In this document: positions 11,816 to 22,100 of the stretch, piece after piece
Layout of the letters: each line of letters begins with the position of its first letter
How positions within the stretch are numbered: position 1 is the first letter of the stretch
Source: Betaproteobacteria bacterium
GTDB lineage: Bacteria > Pseudomonadota > Gammaproteobacteria > Burkholderiales > JAEUOS01
Length of the DNA stretch: 64,000 nucleotides
Assembly (NCBI GenBank): GCA_028292405.1
Contig: JAQGMJ010000013.1
Span: forward strand, 32,237 to 96,236
Direction of reading: 5' to 3'
Notes under the pieces: model-generated
Told to the model about the DNA's origin: nothing
Seen by the model: the letters and a program-made list of their open reading frames with translations, nothing else
Databases searched by the model: none
Made by a program: the position numbers and the translations under genes

Positions 11816-12991
11816 ATGGAAATCGAACTCTGGTGGCTGCTGGCATTGCCGCTGTTTTTCGGCCTCGGCTGGGCCGCGGCGCGGGTCGACATCCGCCATC
11901 TGGTCAGCGAATCCAGGGCGCTGCCGCGCTCCTATTTCAAGGGCCTGAATTTCCTGCTCAACGAGCAGCCGGACAAGGCGATCGATGCCTTTATCGAGGT
12001 CGTCAGCGTCGACCCGGAAACCATCGAGCTGCATTTCGCGCTGGGCAACCTGTTTCGCCGCCGCGGCGAGATCGAGCGCGCCATCCGCATGCACACCAGC
12101 CTGGTTAGCCGTAGCGACCTGAACGAAGAGCAGCGCCTGCATGCCCTGTACGAATTGGGCCAGGACTACCTCAAGTCCGGCCTGCTGGACCGTGCCGAAG
12201 ACGCGCTGACCAAGCTGGCCGGCACCAGCTACGGGGGCCGCGCGGAAGTGTTTTTGCTGGAAATCTTCCAGCTGGAAAAGGACTGGGACAAGGCGGTGGC
12301 CGTGGCCACCCGGATCGAGGCCGAGACCGGCATTTCCAGGCAAAAGGAGATCGCCCAGTTTCATTGCGAACACGCGGTCAGCCTGATGGCGCAGTCCAAA
12401 CCGGAAGAAGCGCGCGCCCAGGCCGAGGCGGCGCTCAAGGCCAACCGTAAGGCGGTGCGCGCGCAAATGATCCTGGGCGACATCGCCGCCCAGGCTGGCC
12501 GCCATGAAGAGGCGATCGAAGCCTGGCAAAAGGTCGAGTCGCAAGACCCGATGTATCTTTCCCTGGTGGCGGCCAAGCTGATCGAGAGCTACACCAAGGT
12601 CGGGCGCCAGAAGGAGTGCCTGACCCTGCTGCGCGGCTACCTGGAGCGCTACCCGTCGCTGGACCTGCTCGACGTCGCCTTCCAGCTCTGCCTGGAGCTC
12701 GAAGGCATGGACGCCGCCTACAAGCTGGTACGCGATGAACTGAAACGCAGCCCGACTTTGCTCGGCCTGGACCGGCTGCTGGAGGCGCGGGTGATGATGG
12801 AGCCGCCTGAGCGCCAGGCCGACCTGCAACTGGTGAAAAACCTGATCCATCGCCACACCCACCGGGTGGCCCGCTATGCGTGCGAAAATTGCGGTTTCAA
12901 GGCGCGCCAGTTCTTTTGGCGCTGCCCGGGCTGCGGCGGCTGGGAAACCTATCCGCCGCGGCGCGCGGAGGAATTTGACCTGAGCCCGTGA
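11816..12991 (+). CDS. lapB: lipopolysaccharide assembly protein LapB (TPR protein with rubredoxin-like C-terminus)
   Basis: N-terminal TM, TPR repeats (YFKGLNFLLNEQPDKAIDAFIEVV), C-terminal CENCGFKARQFFWRCPGCGGWETYPP metal-binding motif. Confidence 0.92.
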   Translation: MEIELWWLLALPLFFGLGWAAARVDIRHLVSESRALPRSYFKGLNFLLNEQPDKAIDAFIEVVSVDPETIELHFALGNLFRRRGEIERAIRMHTSLVSRSDLNEEQRLHALYELGQDYLKSGLLDRAEDALTKLAGTSYGGRAEVFLLEIFQLEKDWDKAVAVATRIEAETGISRQKEIAQFHCEHAVSLMAQSKPEEARAQAEAALKANRKAVRAQMILGDIAAQAGRHEEAIEAWQKVESQDPMYLSLVAAKLIESYTKVGRQKECLTLLRGYLERYPSLDLLDVAFQLCLELEGMDAAYKLVRDELKRSPTLLGLDRLLEARVMMEPPERQADLQLVKNLIHRHTHRVARYACENCGFKARQFFWRCPGCGGWETYPPRRAEEFDLSP

Positions 12992-13106
12992 CGCTCGATG
13001 CGCCGTTCGGGCCAGGTGCGGCGGCAGGCGATTCGACGCTTTTTCATAATGACGTGTTGCTGCTGCGCTAGCGTCGCAAGCTTTTAACTTTCTGGATAAA
13101 TCAGTC

Positions 13107-14453
13107 GTGAAAATCACCATGATCGGCACCGGGTACGTGGGTCTAGTCACCGGGGCATGTTTTGCGGAAGTCGGCAACGAAGTGCTCTGCCTGGACCTGG
13201 ATGCGAACAAGATTCGCATCCTCAACGAGGGCGGCATCCCGATTTTCGAGCCGGGCTTAAAGGAAATGGTGGAGCGCAACCGCGCCGCGGGGCGCATCCG
13301 CTTCACCACCGACATCGAGCAGGCGGTGGCGCATGGCGACATCCAGTTCATCGCCGTCGGTACCCCGCCGGATGAGGATGGCTCGGCCGATCTGAAGTAC
13401 GTCACCGCGGCGGCACGCAACGTTGGCAAGTACATGACCGGGCACAAGGTGGTGGTCGACAAGTCCACAGTGCCGGTGGGCACGGCCGACAAGGTGCGCG
13501 CGGCGATTACCGAAGAGCTTTCCAAGCGCGGCGCGAAAATCGACTTCGCCGTGGTCTCCAACCCGGAGTTCCTGAAGGAAGGTGCGGCGGTGGACGACTT
13601 CATGAAGCCGGACCGCGTGGTGGTGGGCGTCGACAGCGACCGCGCGCGCGAAATGATGCGCGCCCTCTACGCGCCGTTCCAGCGCAACCACGAACGGATG
13701 ATTTTCATGGACATCCGCTCTGCTGAACTGACCAAGTACGCCGCCAACGCCATGCTGGCCACGCGCATCTCCTTCATGAACGAAATCGCCAACCTGGCCG
13801 AAAAGCTGGGGGCGGACGTCGAACTGGTGCGCCAGGGCATCGGCTCGGACCCGCGTATTGGTTACCACTTTCTCTATGCCGGTTGCGGCTACGGCGGCTC
13901 CTGCTTCCCGAAGGACGTGCAGGCGCTGCTGCAGACGGCGAACGAAACCGGATTGGGCTCGAAGATTCTCGATGCTGTGGAAGCCGCCAATGCCGCGCAA
14001 AAGAAAGTCGTCGGCGACAAGATCGTCAAGCATTTCGGCGCCGACCTGAAGGGCCGCCACTTCGCCGTCTGGGGGCTGGCCTTCAAGCCGAATACCGACG
14101 ACATGCGCGAAGCGCCCTCGCTGGAATTGATCCGCGAGCTGGCCGGGCGCGGCGCCACCATCACTGCCTACGACCCGGTCGCCATGCACGAGGCGGGACG
14201 CATGCTGCAGGATGTGCCCGGCGTCAAGTTCGCCGACAGCCCGATGGCCGCCCTCGACGGCGCCGACGCCCTGGCGATCGTCACCGAGTGGAAGGAATTC
14301 CGCAGCCCGGACTTTGCCGCCATCAAGGCCAAGCTCAAGCAGGCGACGATTTTCGACGGCCGCAATCTCTACGACCCGCGCATGGTGCGCGACCTCGGCT
14401 TCGCCTACTTCCCGATCGGCCGCCCGGACCTGCGCCAGAAGGCGACCGCATGA
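13107..14453 (+). CDS. ugd: UDP-glucose 6-dehydrogenase
   Basis: [68 protein letters not shown]. Confidence 0.95.
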   Translation: MKITMIGTGYVGLVTGACFAEVGNEVLCLDLDANKIRILNEGGIPIFEPGLKEMVERNRAAGRIRFTTDIEQAVAHGDIQFIAVGTPPDEDGSADLKYVTAAARNVGKYMTGHKVVVDKSTVPVGTADKVRAAITEELSKRGAKIDFAVVSNPEFLKEGAAVDDFMKPDRVVVGVDSDRAREMMRALYAPFQRNHERMIFMDIRSAELTKYAANAMLATRISFMNEIANLAEKLGADVELVRQGIGSDPRIGYHFLYAGCGYGGSCFPKDVQALLQTANETGLGSKILDAVEAANAAQKKVVGDKIVKHFGADLKGRHFAVWGLAFKPNTDDMREAPSLELIRELAGRGATITAYDPVAMHEAGRMLQDVPGVKFADSPMAALDGADALAIVTEWKEFRSPDFAAIKAKLKQATIFDGRNLYDPRMVRDLGFAYFPIGRPDLRQKATA

Positions 14454-15400
14454 GCCAGGCAGCCTCCTTGCAGACCTATCGCGAGGCGGCCGGCCGTGGC
14501 CGCGTGCTGGTGGTGGGCGACGTGATGCTCGACCGCTACTGGTTCGGCGATGTGCATCGCATCTCGCCGGAAGCGCCGGTGCCGATAGTCAAGGTCGAAA
14601 GAAGCGAGGAGCGCCTGGGCGGCGCCGCCAACGTGGCGCGCAATGCCGCCGCGCTGCGCGCCAATACCACGCTGCTTTCGGTGGTCGGTGACGACGAGCC
14701 TGGCGTGACCTTGAAGCGCATGCTGGAAGAGGCGAACATCCGCGCCGTGCTGCATGTGGACAAGCAGTTCAAGACCACCGTCAAGCTGCGCGTGATCGGA
14801 CGCCAGCAGCAACTGCTGCGCATCGACTTTGAGGAGTGGCCCAGCCACGAGGTGCTGCACGGCAAGCTCGCCGATTTCAAGGGCTACCTCGACGCCACCG
14901 ACGTGGTGATCCTCTCCGATTACGGCAAGGGCGGCCTGACGCATATCGCGGAGATGATCGCGGCGGCGCGTGCCGCCGGCAAGATTGTGCTGGTCGATCC
15001 CAAAGGGGAAGAATACGAGCGCTATGCAGGCGCGACCGTGCTCACGCCCAATCGCAGCGAACTCAAGCAGGTGATCGGCGCCTGGAAGTCGGAAGCGGAC
15101 CTGGCCGAGCGCACCGAGGCCCTGCGCAAGAAACTCAAGCTCGAAGCCCTGCTGCTGACCCGCTCCGAAGAAGGCATGACGCTGTTCACCGCCGCCGGCA
15201 CACTCAACATTCCGGCGCAGGCGCGCGAGGTCTACGACGTTTCCGGCGCCGGCGACACCGTGATCGCCACCCTGGGCGCGCTGCTGGGCGGCGGCATCCC
15301 GCTGGACGAGGCGGTTAAAATGGCCAATCGCGCCGGCGGAATCGTCGTCGGCAAACTGGGCACCGCGGTGGTGTCGCCGGACGAGCTGTTTACCGAATGA
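14450..15400 (+). CDS. rfaE1: D-glycero-beta-D-manno-heptose-7-phosphate kinase (single-domain HldE N-terminal / RfaE1 type)
   Basis: [66 protein letters not shown] PfkB signature. ATGA overlap with ugd. No cytidylyltransferase domain. Confidence 0.92.
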   Translation: MSQAASLQTYREAAGRGRVLVVGDVMLDRYWFGDVHRISPEAPVPIVKVERSEERLGGAANVARNAAALRANTTLLSVVGDDEPGVTLKRMLEEANIRAVLHVDKQFKTTVKLRVIGRQQQLLRIDFEEWPSHEVLHGKLADFKGYLDATDVVILSDYGKGGLTHIAEMIAAARAAGKIVLVDPKGEEYERYAGATVLTPNRSELKQVIGAWKSEADLAERTEALRKKLKLEALLLTRSEEGMTLFTAAGTLNIPAQAREVYDVSGAGDTVIATLGALLGGGIPLDEAVKMANRAGGIVVGKLGTAVVSPDELFTE

Positions 15401-15418
15401 TTCACTGAAGCCCCAAGC

Positions 15419-16417
15419 ATGAGCTACTACATTGTCACTGGCGCGGCCGGCTTCATCGGCGCCAATCTGGTCAAGGGCCTGAACGACCGCGGCATCACCG
15501 ACATCATCGCGGTGGACAACCTGACGTGTGCGGACAAGTTTCCCAATCTCGTTGACTGCGAGATCGCCGATTACTTCGACAAGAACGAATTCCTCGATCT
15601 GCTCCAGGACGGACATTTCGACGGCGGCGTCGAGGCCCTGTTGCACCAGGGCGCCTGCTCCGACACCATGGAAACCGACGGCCGCTACATGATGGAGAAC
15701 AACTACCGTTACTCCATCGCCATGCTGGATTTCTGCCAGGAAGAGGAAGTACCACTGATCTACGCTTCCTCCGCTGCGGTCTATGGCGCTTCGCCCACGT
15801 TCAAGGAAGAGCGCGGCTTCGAGAAGCCGCTCAACGTCTACGGCTATTCCAAATTCCTGTTCGACCAGGTGGTGCGCCGGCGCATGGATGACGCCAGTGC
15901 GCAGATCGCCGGCTTTCGCTACTTCAACGTCTACGGCTCGCGCGAAGCCCACAAGGGACGCATGGCCTCGGTGGCCTTTCACAACTTCAACCAGTTTCGC
16001 GCCGAGGGCAAAGTAAAACTGTTCGAAGGCTATGGCGGCTACGCCGCCGGGCAGCAGTCGCGCGACTTCGTTTCGGTCGAGGACGTGGTGGCCGTGAACC
16101 TTTATTTCCTGGAAAACCCCGACCGCTCCGGCATTTTCAACCTTGGCACCGGCCGTGCCCAGCCCTTCAACGACGTCGCGCGCGCAGTGGTCAATGCCTG
16201 CCGCCAGGCCGAAGGCAAGGGTGCCTTGAGCCTGGAAGAGTGCATCGCGCAGGGCCTGCTCGAATACATTCCATTCCCCGAGGCGCTCAAGGGAAAATAC
16301 CAGAGCTATACCCAGGCTGACGTCGGCTTGTTGCGCGAGGCTGGTTACGACGTGCCTTTCCTGACGGTCGAGCAGGGCGTCGGGCGTTACGTGCAGAGCC
16401 TGCTGCGGTCGGCTTGA
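15419..16417 (+). CDS. hldD: ADP-L-glycero-D-manno-heptose 6-epimerase
   Basis: [71 protein letters not shown]. Confidence 0.96.
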   Translation: MSYYIVTGAAGFIGANLVKGLNDRGITDIIAVDNLTCADKFPNLVDCEIADYFDKNEFLDLLQDGHFDGGVEALLHQGACSDTMETDGRYMMENNYRYSIAMLDFCQEEEVPLIYASSAAVYGASPTFKEERGFEKPLNVYGYSKFLFDQVVRRRMDDASAQIAGFRYFNVYGSREAHKGRMASVAFHNFNQFRAEGKVKLFEGYGGYAAGQQSRDFVSVEDVVAVNLYFLENPDRSGIFNLGTGRAQPFNDVARAVVNACRQAEGKGALSLEECIAQGLLEYIPFPEALKGKYQSYTQADVGLLREAGYDVPFLTVEQGVGRYVQSLLRSA

Positions 16418-16533
16418 CCGCTCCAGTCAACGCAGCGGGTGTTATGGCGTTATAGCAAGTACCGCCGTGCGGTAGTCGTCGCGTGTCGGATCAAACCAGG
16501 CAAGTTGCCGCGTAAACTCAAAGGGGAAGAGAA

Positions 16534-16959
16534 ATGCATAAACTGATACTCGCCTTCATCGGCTTTTTCATGGCCATGGGCATGGCCTTCGCCGCCGTCG
16601 ACCTGAACACCGCCGACCAGGCGGCGCTGGATGGCCTCAAGGGCATCGGCCCGGTCAAGGCCAAGGCGATTGCCGACGAGCGCGCGAAAAACGGCCCCTT
16701 CAAGAATCTCGACGACGTGCAGGCGCGCGTCAAGGGTATCGGCCCGGCCACCGTTGCCGGCTGGAAAAAAGATGGTTCGGCTGTTGTTGGTGGCGGCGGT
16801 GCTGCTGCGCCCAAGTCTGATGCAAAGGCGGATGCGAAGGCGGATAAAAAGAGCGATAAAAAGGTCGACAAAAAAGCGGACAAAAAAGCCGCCAAGGCTG
16901 ATGCAAAAGCAGATAGCAAGGCCGACGCAAAAACCGACGCCAAGAGCGAAAAGAAATAA
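16534..16959 (+). CDS. ComEA-like helix-hairpin-helix DNA-binding protein with Lys/Ala/Asp-rich C-terminal tail
   Basis: Signal-like N-terminus, VDLNTADQAALDGLKGIGPVKAKAIADERAKNGPF HhH motif, then low-complexity KSDAKADAKADKKSDKKVDKK... tail. Confidence 0.88.
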   Translation: MHKLILAFIGFFMAMGMAFAAVDLNTADQAALDGLKGIGPVKAKAIADERAKNGPFKNLDDVQARVKGIGPATVAGWKKDGSAVVGGGGAAAPKSDAKADAKADKKSDKKVDKKADKKAAKADAKADSKADAKTDAKSEKK

Positions 16960-16978
16960 TTCCGTCGCCGGCTTCCTG

Positions 16979-17010
16979 AACCCCCGCCGCTGGTGGGGGT
17001 TTTGTTTTTT
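16979..17010 (+). terminator. Rho-independent terminator after the HhH gene
   Basis: AACCCCC-GCCGCTGGT-GGGGGTT followed by TTGTTTTTT. Confidence 0.8.
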
Positions 17011-17056
17011 GGCCCGCGGGTACAATCTGTTCGATCGTAACGCGCCACTCACTCCC

Positions 17057-17959
17057 ATGTACCCTACTGTCGAAGCCGCCATCGGCAACACGCCCCTGGT
17101 GCGCCTGCAGCGCCTGCCGGGCGCCGCTAACGCGAAGCGCAACAACGTCATCCTCGGCAAGCTCGAGGGCAACAACCCCGCTGGTTCGGTGAAAGACCGG
17201 CCGGCGCTGTCGATGATCGCGCATGCCGAGGCGCGCGGCGAGATCAAGCCGGGCGACACCCTGATCGAGGCGACTTCCGGCAACACGGGTATCGCCCTGG
17301 CGATGGTGGCGGCGATGCGTGGCTACAAAATGATCCTGATCATGCCGGACAACCTGTCGCTGGAACGGCGCCAGAGCATGACGGCCTACGGCGCGCAGCT
17401 TATCCTTACCCCGGCGAAGGAGGGCGGCATGGAATACGCCCGCGACCTCGCCGAGAAAATGCAGCGCGAGGGCAAGGGGCGCATCCTCGACCAGTTCGCC
17501 AACCCGGACAATCCGCGCGCGCATTACGAAGGCACCGGGCCGGAAATCTGGCGCGATACCAAGGGCGGCATCACCCATTTCGTCTCGGCGATGGGCACCA
17601 CCGGCACCATCATGGGCGTGTCGCAATACCTGAAGGAACAAAGCGAAACTGTGCAGATCGTCGGCTGCCAGCCCAGCGAAGGCTCGCAGATTCCCGGCAT
17701 CCGCAAATGGCCGGAAGCCTATTTGCCGAAGATCTACGACAAGGCGCGGGTCGACCGCATCGACTATGTGAGCCAGGCCGACGCCGAAGAGATGTGCCGC
17801 AAGCTCGCCGCCGTCGAGGGTATCTGCTGCGGCATCTCGGCGGCGGGCGCCTGCCAGGTAGCGCTGCGCCTGGCCGAAGAAGTGGAGAACGCGACCATCG
17901 TGTTCATCGTCTGCGACCGCGGCGACCGCTATTTGTCGACCGGGATTTTCCCGGCCTGA
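17057..17959 (+). CDS. cysM: cysteine synthase B
   Basis: MYPTVEAAIGNTPLVRLQRLPG; LEGNNPAGSVKDRPALSMI; EATSGNTGIALAMVAA; VSAMGTTGTIMGVSQYLKE. Start at ATG 17057. Confidence 0.94.
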   Translation: MYPTVEAAIGNTPLVRLQRLPGAANAKRNNVILGKLEGNNPAGSVKDRPALSMIAHAEARGEIKPGDTLIEATSGNTGIALAMVAAMRGYKMILIMPDNLSLERRQSMTAYGAQLILTPAKEGGMEYARDLAEKMQREGKGRILDQFANPDNPRAHYEGTGPEIWRDTKGGITHFVSAMGTTGTIMGVSQYLKEQSETVQIVGCQPSEGSQIPGIRKWPEAYLPKIYDKARVDRIDYVSQADAEEMCRKLAAVEGICCGISAAGACQVALRLAEEVENATIVFIVCDRGDRYLSTGIFPA

Positions 17960-17983
17960 GCACGGGCGCCGGCAGCGGCTAGC

Positions 17984-19048
17984 TCAAATCCCGCGGGCCT
18001 GCTTGATCGCCCGCGCCAGTTCCATCACGCTCATCGCGTAAAAGCTGGAGCGGTTGTAGCGCGTGATGACGTAAAAATTCTGCAGGCCGACCCAGTACTC
18101 GGTCGGCGCATCCGGTGTCACCAGATCGACCAGGGCGCCCAAGGTGTCTTCGGGTAGATTCTGGCGAATCAGCGACTCCGAAGTGACGCCGAATTTGGGC
18201 AGTTCGGCCACCTTGACCGAAGGCAGGATGTCGCGGTCAAGCAACTCACGCCAGGCGCTGCCATCGACACGCGCCGGAAACGCGATCGGTGCGCCGGCCA
18301 CCCAGCCATGACCCTTGAGGAAGTTGGCGACGCTGCCGATGGCGTCCTCAAAACTGTTGCGCAGGTCGATCTTGCCGTCGCCATCGAAATCAACAGCCCA
18401 CTTGCGCCAGGAGGAAGGCATGAACTGCGGGATGCCGATGGCCCCCGCATAGGAACCCTTGAGGGTGAAAATGTCGATGTTTTCGTCGCGGGCGAACAGC
18501 AGGTAGTTCTCCAGCTCGTCGCGGAAAAAGTCGCCGCGCCGCGGGTAGTCGAAGGCCAGCGTGGTGAGCGCATCGATCACCCGAAAGCCGCCGGTGTTGC
18601 GTCCGTACACGGTTTCCACGCCGATGATGGCGATGATGATCTCGGCCGGCACGCCGTATTCCTTTTCCGCTCGCGCCAGCGCGCGGCCATGGCTGCGCCA
18701 CAGCGCCGCCCCGCCTTCGATGCGCACGGAATCGAGAAAGCGCGAGCGGTAGGCCTGCCAGGAGCGCACGCGCGGATTGGTCGGCGGCGCCATCAGGTCG
18801 ACGATGCCGGGGTAAAAGCGGGCGCGCGCAAAGAGGAACTTCAGCTCGGTTTCGACAAAGCCGTGCTTTTGCGCCATGTCGGCGATGAAGGCCTGCACCT
18901 CGGGGCGGGTCTGGTATTGCACCACGCTGCCGCCGGCGGGTTCCGCGGCGGGCTTGACGGTCTTTTTGCGCGCTTCGGCCCAGCCGGGCGCCGCTGCCAG
19001 GGTGAGCGCCAGCAAGAGCAGGGCTGCGCGCAGCGGGGCGAGTTTCAA
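17984..19048 (-). CDS. mltB: lytic murein transglycosylase B
   Basis: Signal peptide, AEKEYGVPAEIIIAIIGVETVYGRNTGGFRVIDALTTLAFDYPRR, GSYAGAIGIPQFMPSSWRKWAVDFDGDGKIDL. No obvious lipobox. Confidence 0.93.
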   Translation of the reverse strand: MKLAPLRAALLLLALTLAAAPGWAEARKKTVKPAAEPAGGSVVQYQTRPEVQAFIADMAQKHGFVETELKFLFARARFYPGIVDLMAPPTNPRVRSWQAYRSRFLDSVRIEGGAALWRSHGRALARAEKEYGVPAEIIIAIIGVETVYGRNTGGFRVIDALTTLAFDYPRRGDFFRDELENYLLFARDENIDIFTLKGSYAGAIGIPQFMPSSWRKWAVDFDGDGKIDLRNSFEDAIGSVANFLKGHGWVAGAPIAFPARVDGSAWRELLDRDILPSVKVAELPKFGVTSESLIRQNLPEDTLGALVDLVTPDAPTEYWVGLQNFYVITRYNRSSFYAMSVMELARAIKQARGI

Positions 19049-21078
19049 ATCTGAAAGTTCCGGACGAGTTGGGTGAATTGGCGCACCCGGACTTTATCCG
19101 GTTTCGGCCCGTAGCGCAGGGCGGCGTAGGCAGCAGCGGCGGCTTCGATGGCGCCGGGAGTATCGGCCGTGCCTGTCCGAAGCTGGCCGGCGGCGCGGCG
19201 TGCGTAGTCCAGCGGCCCCTCGGAGGGCTCGCGCGGCGCGCCGGCGCGCGCCAGGCGCTTGCAAAACGCCCGCCAGGCGCGCTCCACCGGGTCGTGCTCG
19301 CGCACCGTGCGCAGCATCCAGCCGGTGACTGCCAGGCAGATCAGGCCGACGCCGGTGACCATGGCGATGGCCATGTCGCGCCAGTCCGGCGTTTTCATGC
19401 CCAGGCGCTCCAGGGTCTCGCGCTGGCGGTCCGGGCTGTAGTTGAGCACCAGCTGGTTCCAGCGGTTGGATAGGGCTTCCCAGTCGAAGCGCACGCGGTC
19501 CAGCCAGGCCGCGCTCCAGGCGCCGGTAAAGCGGGTGATCAGCGGCGGGGCGAAACGCTGCGGCAAGGCGCCATGCATGCCGAAGGAAATGCGCGCCGGC
19601 GACACCGCTGCTGTCGGGTCGACCCGGGTCCAGCCGCGGCCGCGCAGCCATACTTCGGCCCAGGCATGGGCGTCGGACTGGCGCACGGTGAAGACGCCAT
19701 CGACCGGATTGATTTCGCCGCCCTGGTAGCCCGTCACCACCCGCGCGGGAATGCCGGCCGAGCGCATCATCACCACGAAGGCGGAGGAGTAGTGCTCGCA
19801 AAAACCGCGCTTGCTGATGAACAGGAATTGGTCGATCGGGTTGTTGTCCAGCAGCGGCGGTTCCAGCGTGTAGAAAAACTCCTCGGTGCGAAAGTAGTTC
19901 AGCGCCATGTCGACGATCTGCGCCGGCCCTCGGCCCTGGAAGAGCCAGCCGGCCATCAGGTTGCGGGTGCGCGGGTTGCTGCCTTCGGGCAGGGCGAGAT
20001 AGGGCGCCAAATCTTCCTGCGTCTCGGTGGCGACCGATTTGTATTGCGGCGCGGACTGTGCGTCGTAGCGGCGGCGGCTGGTTATCGGCTTGTCGACCAC
20101 CGGCTGCAGGTCCGGCGTCAGGTGGGCGTCGGCGGGCAGCTTGGTCGGCATCTCCAGGGCGAAAATCCAGGGCCGGCTCGACGGCTCCAGGGTTACCGAA
20201 TAGTCGAAGGTGGCGCCCCCGGGTTCGAAGCGCGAAGGCCGCTTCGGGTCCGGCAACTGGATGCGCCAGTTGCGGCCATCGAAGGCCGACAACACCGGGC
20301 CGCGCCAGTACAAATCGGCGGGGCGCGGCTCGGCGCCGTTGAAGGTGACGCGAAAGGCGATGCCGTCCGAGAGCGAAAGCGAAGTGATCATCCCCGGCGA
20401 CATATTGTCCGACAGCCCGGTGACGCCGGCGTTCGCATCCGCCGGCAGGCCCCACAGCGGCCCCGGCACGCGCGGGAACAGCACGAACAGCACCAGCATC
20501 ATCGGGAAAGCCTGCAGGATTACCACTCCGGCTAAGCGCGTCTGCCTCATGAACGGCATGGCGTCGGCGTCGCGGTTGGCGGCGATCAGCGCGGAGGTGA
20601 TCAGTACCAGGGCCACCAGCATCAGCGCGGCCACCGCGATCGACTGCGAATAGAAAAAGTTGGTAAGAATGAGAAAGTAGGAAAGCGAAATCGCCACCAC
20701 GATATCGCGCTTGGTGCGGGTTTCCAGCAGCTTGAGCGACACCAGGATGGTGAGGAAGGTGACGCCGGCATCGCGGCCGAACAGGGTGCGGTGCGTATAC
20801 AGCGTCGCGGCCAGGGTGATCACCAGCAGAACCATCAGCAGCCAGGTTTTCGGCAGCGGGGTCGGGCGTTTGACTTCGCGCCAGGTGATGTAGCCGCGCC
20901 AGGCGAACATCAGCGCGGCGAAGGCCGAACACCAGGCCGGCAGATGCGCCACATGCGGCCCCAGTACCGGCACCAGGGCCATCAGCAGGGTGAGAATGGC
21001 GGTGCGCCCGGCTGGCAAGCTTTGCGCCTGGCGGTCCGAAGTCAGGGACTCGCGCGTCATCCTGAAAAACTGCGGCAT
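19045..21078 (-). CDS. DUF3488/transglutaminase-like membrane protein (TgpA family)
   Basis: Multiple N-terminal TM segments; transglutaminase core RGFCEHYSSAFVVMMRSAGIPARVVTGYQGGEIN...VRQSDAHAWAEVWLRGRGWTRVDPTAAVSPAR. Start set at ATG 21078. Confidence 0.92.
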   Translation of the reverse strand: MPQFFRMTRESLTSDRQAQSLPAGRTAILTLLMALVPVLGPHVAHLPAWCSAFAALMFAWRGYITWREVKRPTPLPKTWLLMVLLVITLAATLYTHRTLFGRDAGVTFLTILVSLKLLETRTKRDIVVAISLSYFLILTNFFYSQSIAVAALMLVALVLITSALIAANRDADAMPFMRQTRLAGVVILQAFPMMLVLFVLFPRVPGPLWGLPADANAGVTGLSDNMSPGMITSLSLSDGIAFRVTFNGAEPRPADLYWRGPVLSAFDGRNWRIQLPDPKRPSRFEPGGATFDYSVTLEPSSRPWIFALEMPTKLPADAHLTPDLQPVVDKPITSRRRYDAQSAPQYKSVATETQEDLAPYLALPEGSNPRTRNLMAGWLFQGRGPAQIVDMALNYFRTEEFFYTLEPPLLDNNPIDQFLFISKRGFCEHYSSAFVVMMRSAGIPARVVTGYQGGEINPVDGVFTVRQSDAHAWAEVWLRGRGWTRVDPTAAVSPARISFGMHGALPQRFAPPLITRFTGAWSAAWLDRVRFDWEALSNRWNQLVLNYSPDRQRETLERLGMKTPDWRDMAIAMVTGVGLICLAVTGWMLRTVREHDPVERAWRAFCKRLARAGAPREPSEGPLDYARRAAGQLRTGTADTPGAIEAAAAAYAALRYGPKPDKVRVRQFTQLVRNFQI

Positions 21079-21080
21079 TT

Positions 21081-22067
21081 TCACGGCGCCACCCCGAACA
21101 GTGCAAGAGCACGCAGGCACGACAGGCGCTGTGGGTCGCCACCGGCCGGGCCCAGCACCGTTTCTTGCAGCTTCAGGGCATAGGTGAACTTGAGCGCATC
21201 GGCGTCCAGCACCCAACGCGTCAACAGCGAGAGCCTTTGCTCCATGTCCATGGCCGGCGGCAAGGTGTCGTAGTCGAGCACTACTTCGCTGGAAGCGGCG
21301 CCGTGGAAATGTTTGACCAGCAACGGCATGCCCGTTTCCATCGCCAGGATAGCGTTCTTCCACGCGATATGCCGTGGGCTGTCGGTCACCTGGTGTTCAC
21401 GCAGGCCGGCGAAATCTTCCGCGCCCGGGCCGGTGGGCGCGCCTTCGCCGCTACCTTCGGGGGCATCGGGAAAGCGCATGCCGGTGGGTGCCGGCTTGGG
21501 GTAGACCAGGCAAGGCAGGTCGGGCTGCCAGTAGCTCCAGCTGCGCAGCAGGCCCAGGGGATAGCGTGTCTCCACCGTGATGCGCGGCAGGGTGAGCCAG
21601 CCGCGCTTCACCGCCGGTGCCGTCAAGGTGACGTTGACGCTTTGATATGGCGCAATGTCGGTGACGGTCTCGGCATCAACCGTCTTCAGCCAGATGGCGG
21701 CGCGCTCATAGCCCTTGCGGTTTTCCAGCAGCAGGTCGAAGCTGGCCTCGCTGCCGGCGAATACCGGCTCGGCCTTCAGCGGCTTGAGATACAGGTGCAA
21801 CTGGTTGCGAAAAGTGTGCAGCATCGCCACCAGGCCGGCGGCGCCCAGGAAAAACGTCAGCACGAAGCCCAGAGAGAGATCGTAGTTGATCGACGAGGCG
21901 AGAAATCCGAGTAGGGAAAACGCGAAGAAAAAGCCGTAGCGCGTGGGGAAAATGAACACCCGCCGCTGATGCAAAAAGATCTCGCCGGTCTCCGGTCCGC
22001 GCGGCTGGAAGATCCAGTTGTAGATCATCGAGAAGCGGAACAGCTTGCTGGCGGTGGTGGCTTCCAT
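21081..22067 (-). CDS. DUF58 domain-containing protein
   Basis: Two N-terminal TM segments, central beta-rich region and GLREHQVTDSPRHIAWKNAILAMETGMPLLVKHF; next to MoxR and TgpA genes. Confidence 0.88.
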   Translation of the reverse strand: MEATTASKLFRFSMIYNWIFQPRGPETGEIFLHQRRVFIFPTRYGFFFAFSLLGFLASSINYDLSLGFVLTFFLGAAGLVAMLHTFRNQLHLYLKPLKAEPVFAGSEASFDLLLENRKGYERAAIWLKTVDAETVTDIAPYQSVNVTLTAPAVKRGWLTLPRITVETRYPLGLLRSWSYWQPDLPCLVYPKPAPTGMRFPDAPEGSGEGAPTGPGAEDFAGLREHQVTDSPRHIAWKNAILAMETGMPLLVKHFHGAASSEVVLDYDTLPPAMDMEQRLSLLTRWVLDADALKFTYALKLQETVLGPAGGDPQRLSCLRALALFGVAP

Positions 22068-22100
22068 GAGGTGCGGAGCGTGGGCTATGCCGATGTCGCT

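Noticed and set aside
11555-13603. 682-aa minus-strand ORF over lapA/lapB/ugd
   Set aside because: Crosses three well-supported plus-strand genes; low-complexity Arg/Ala-rich composition.
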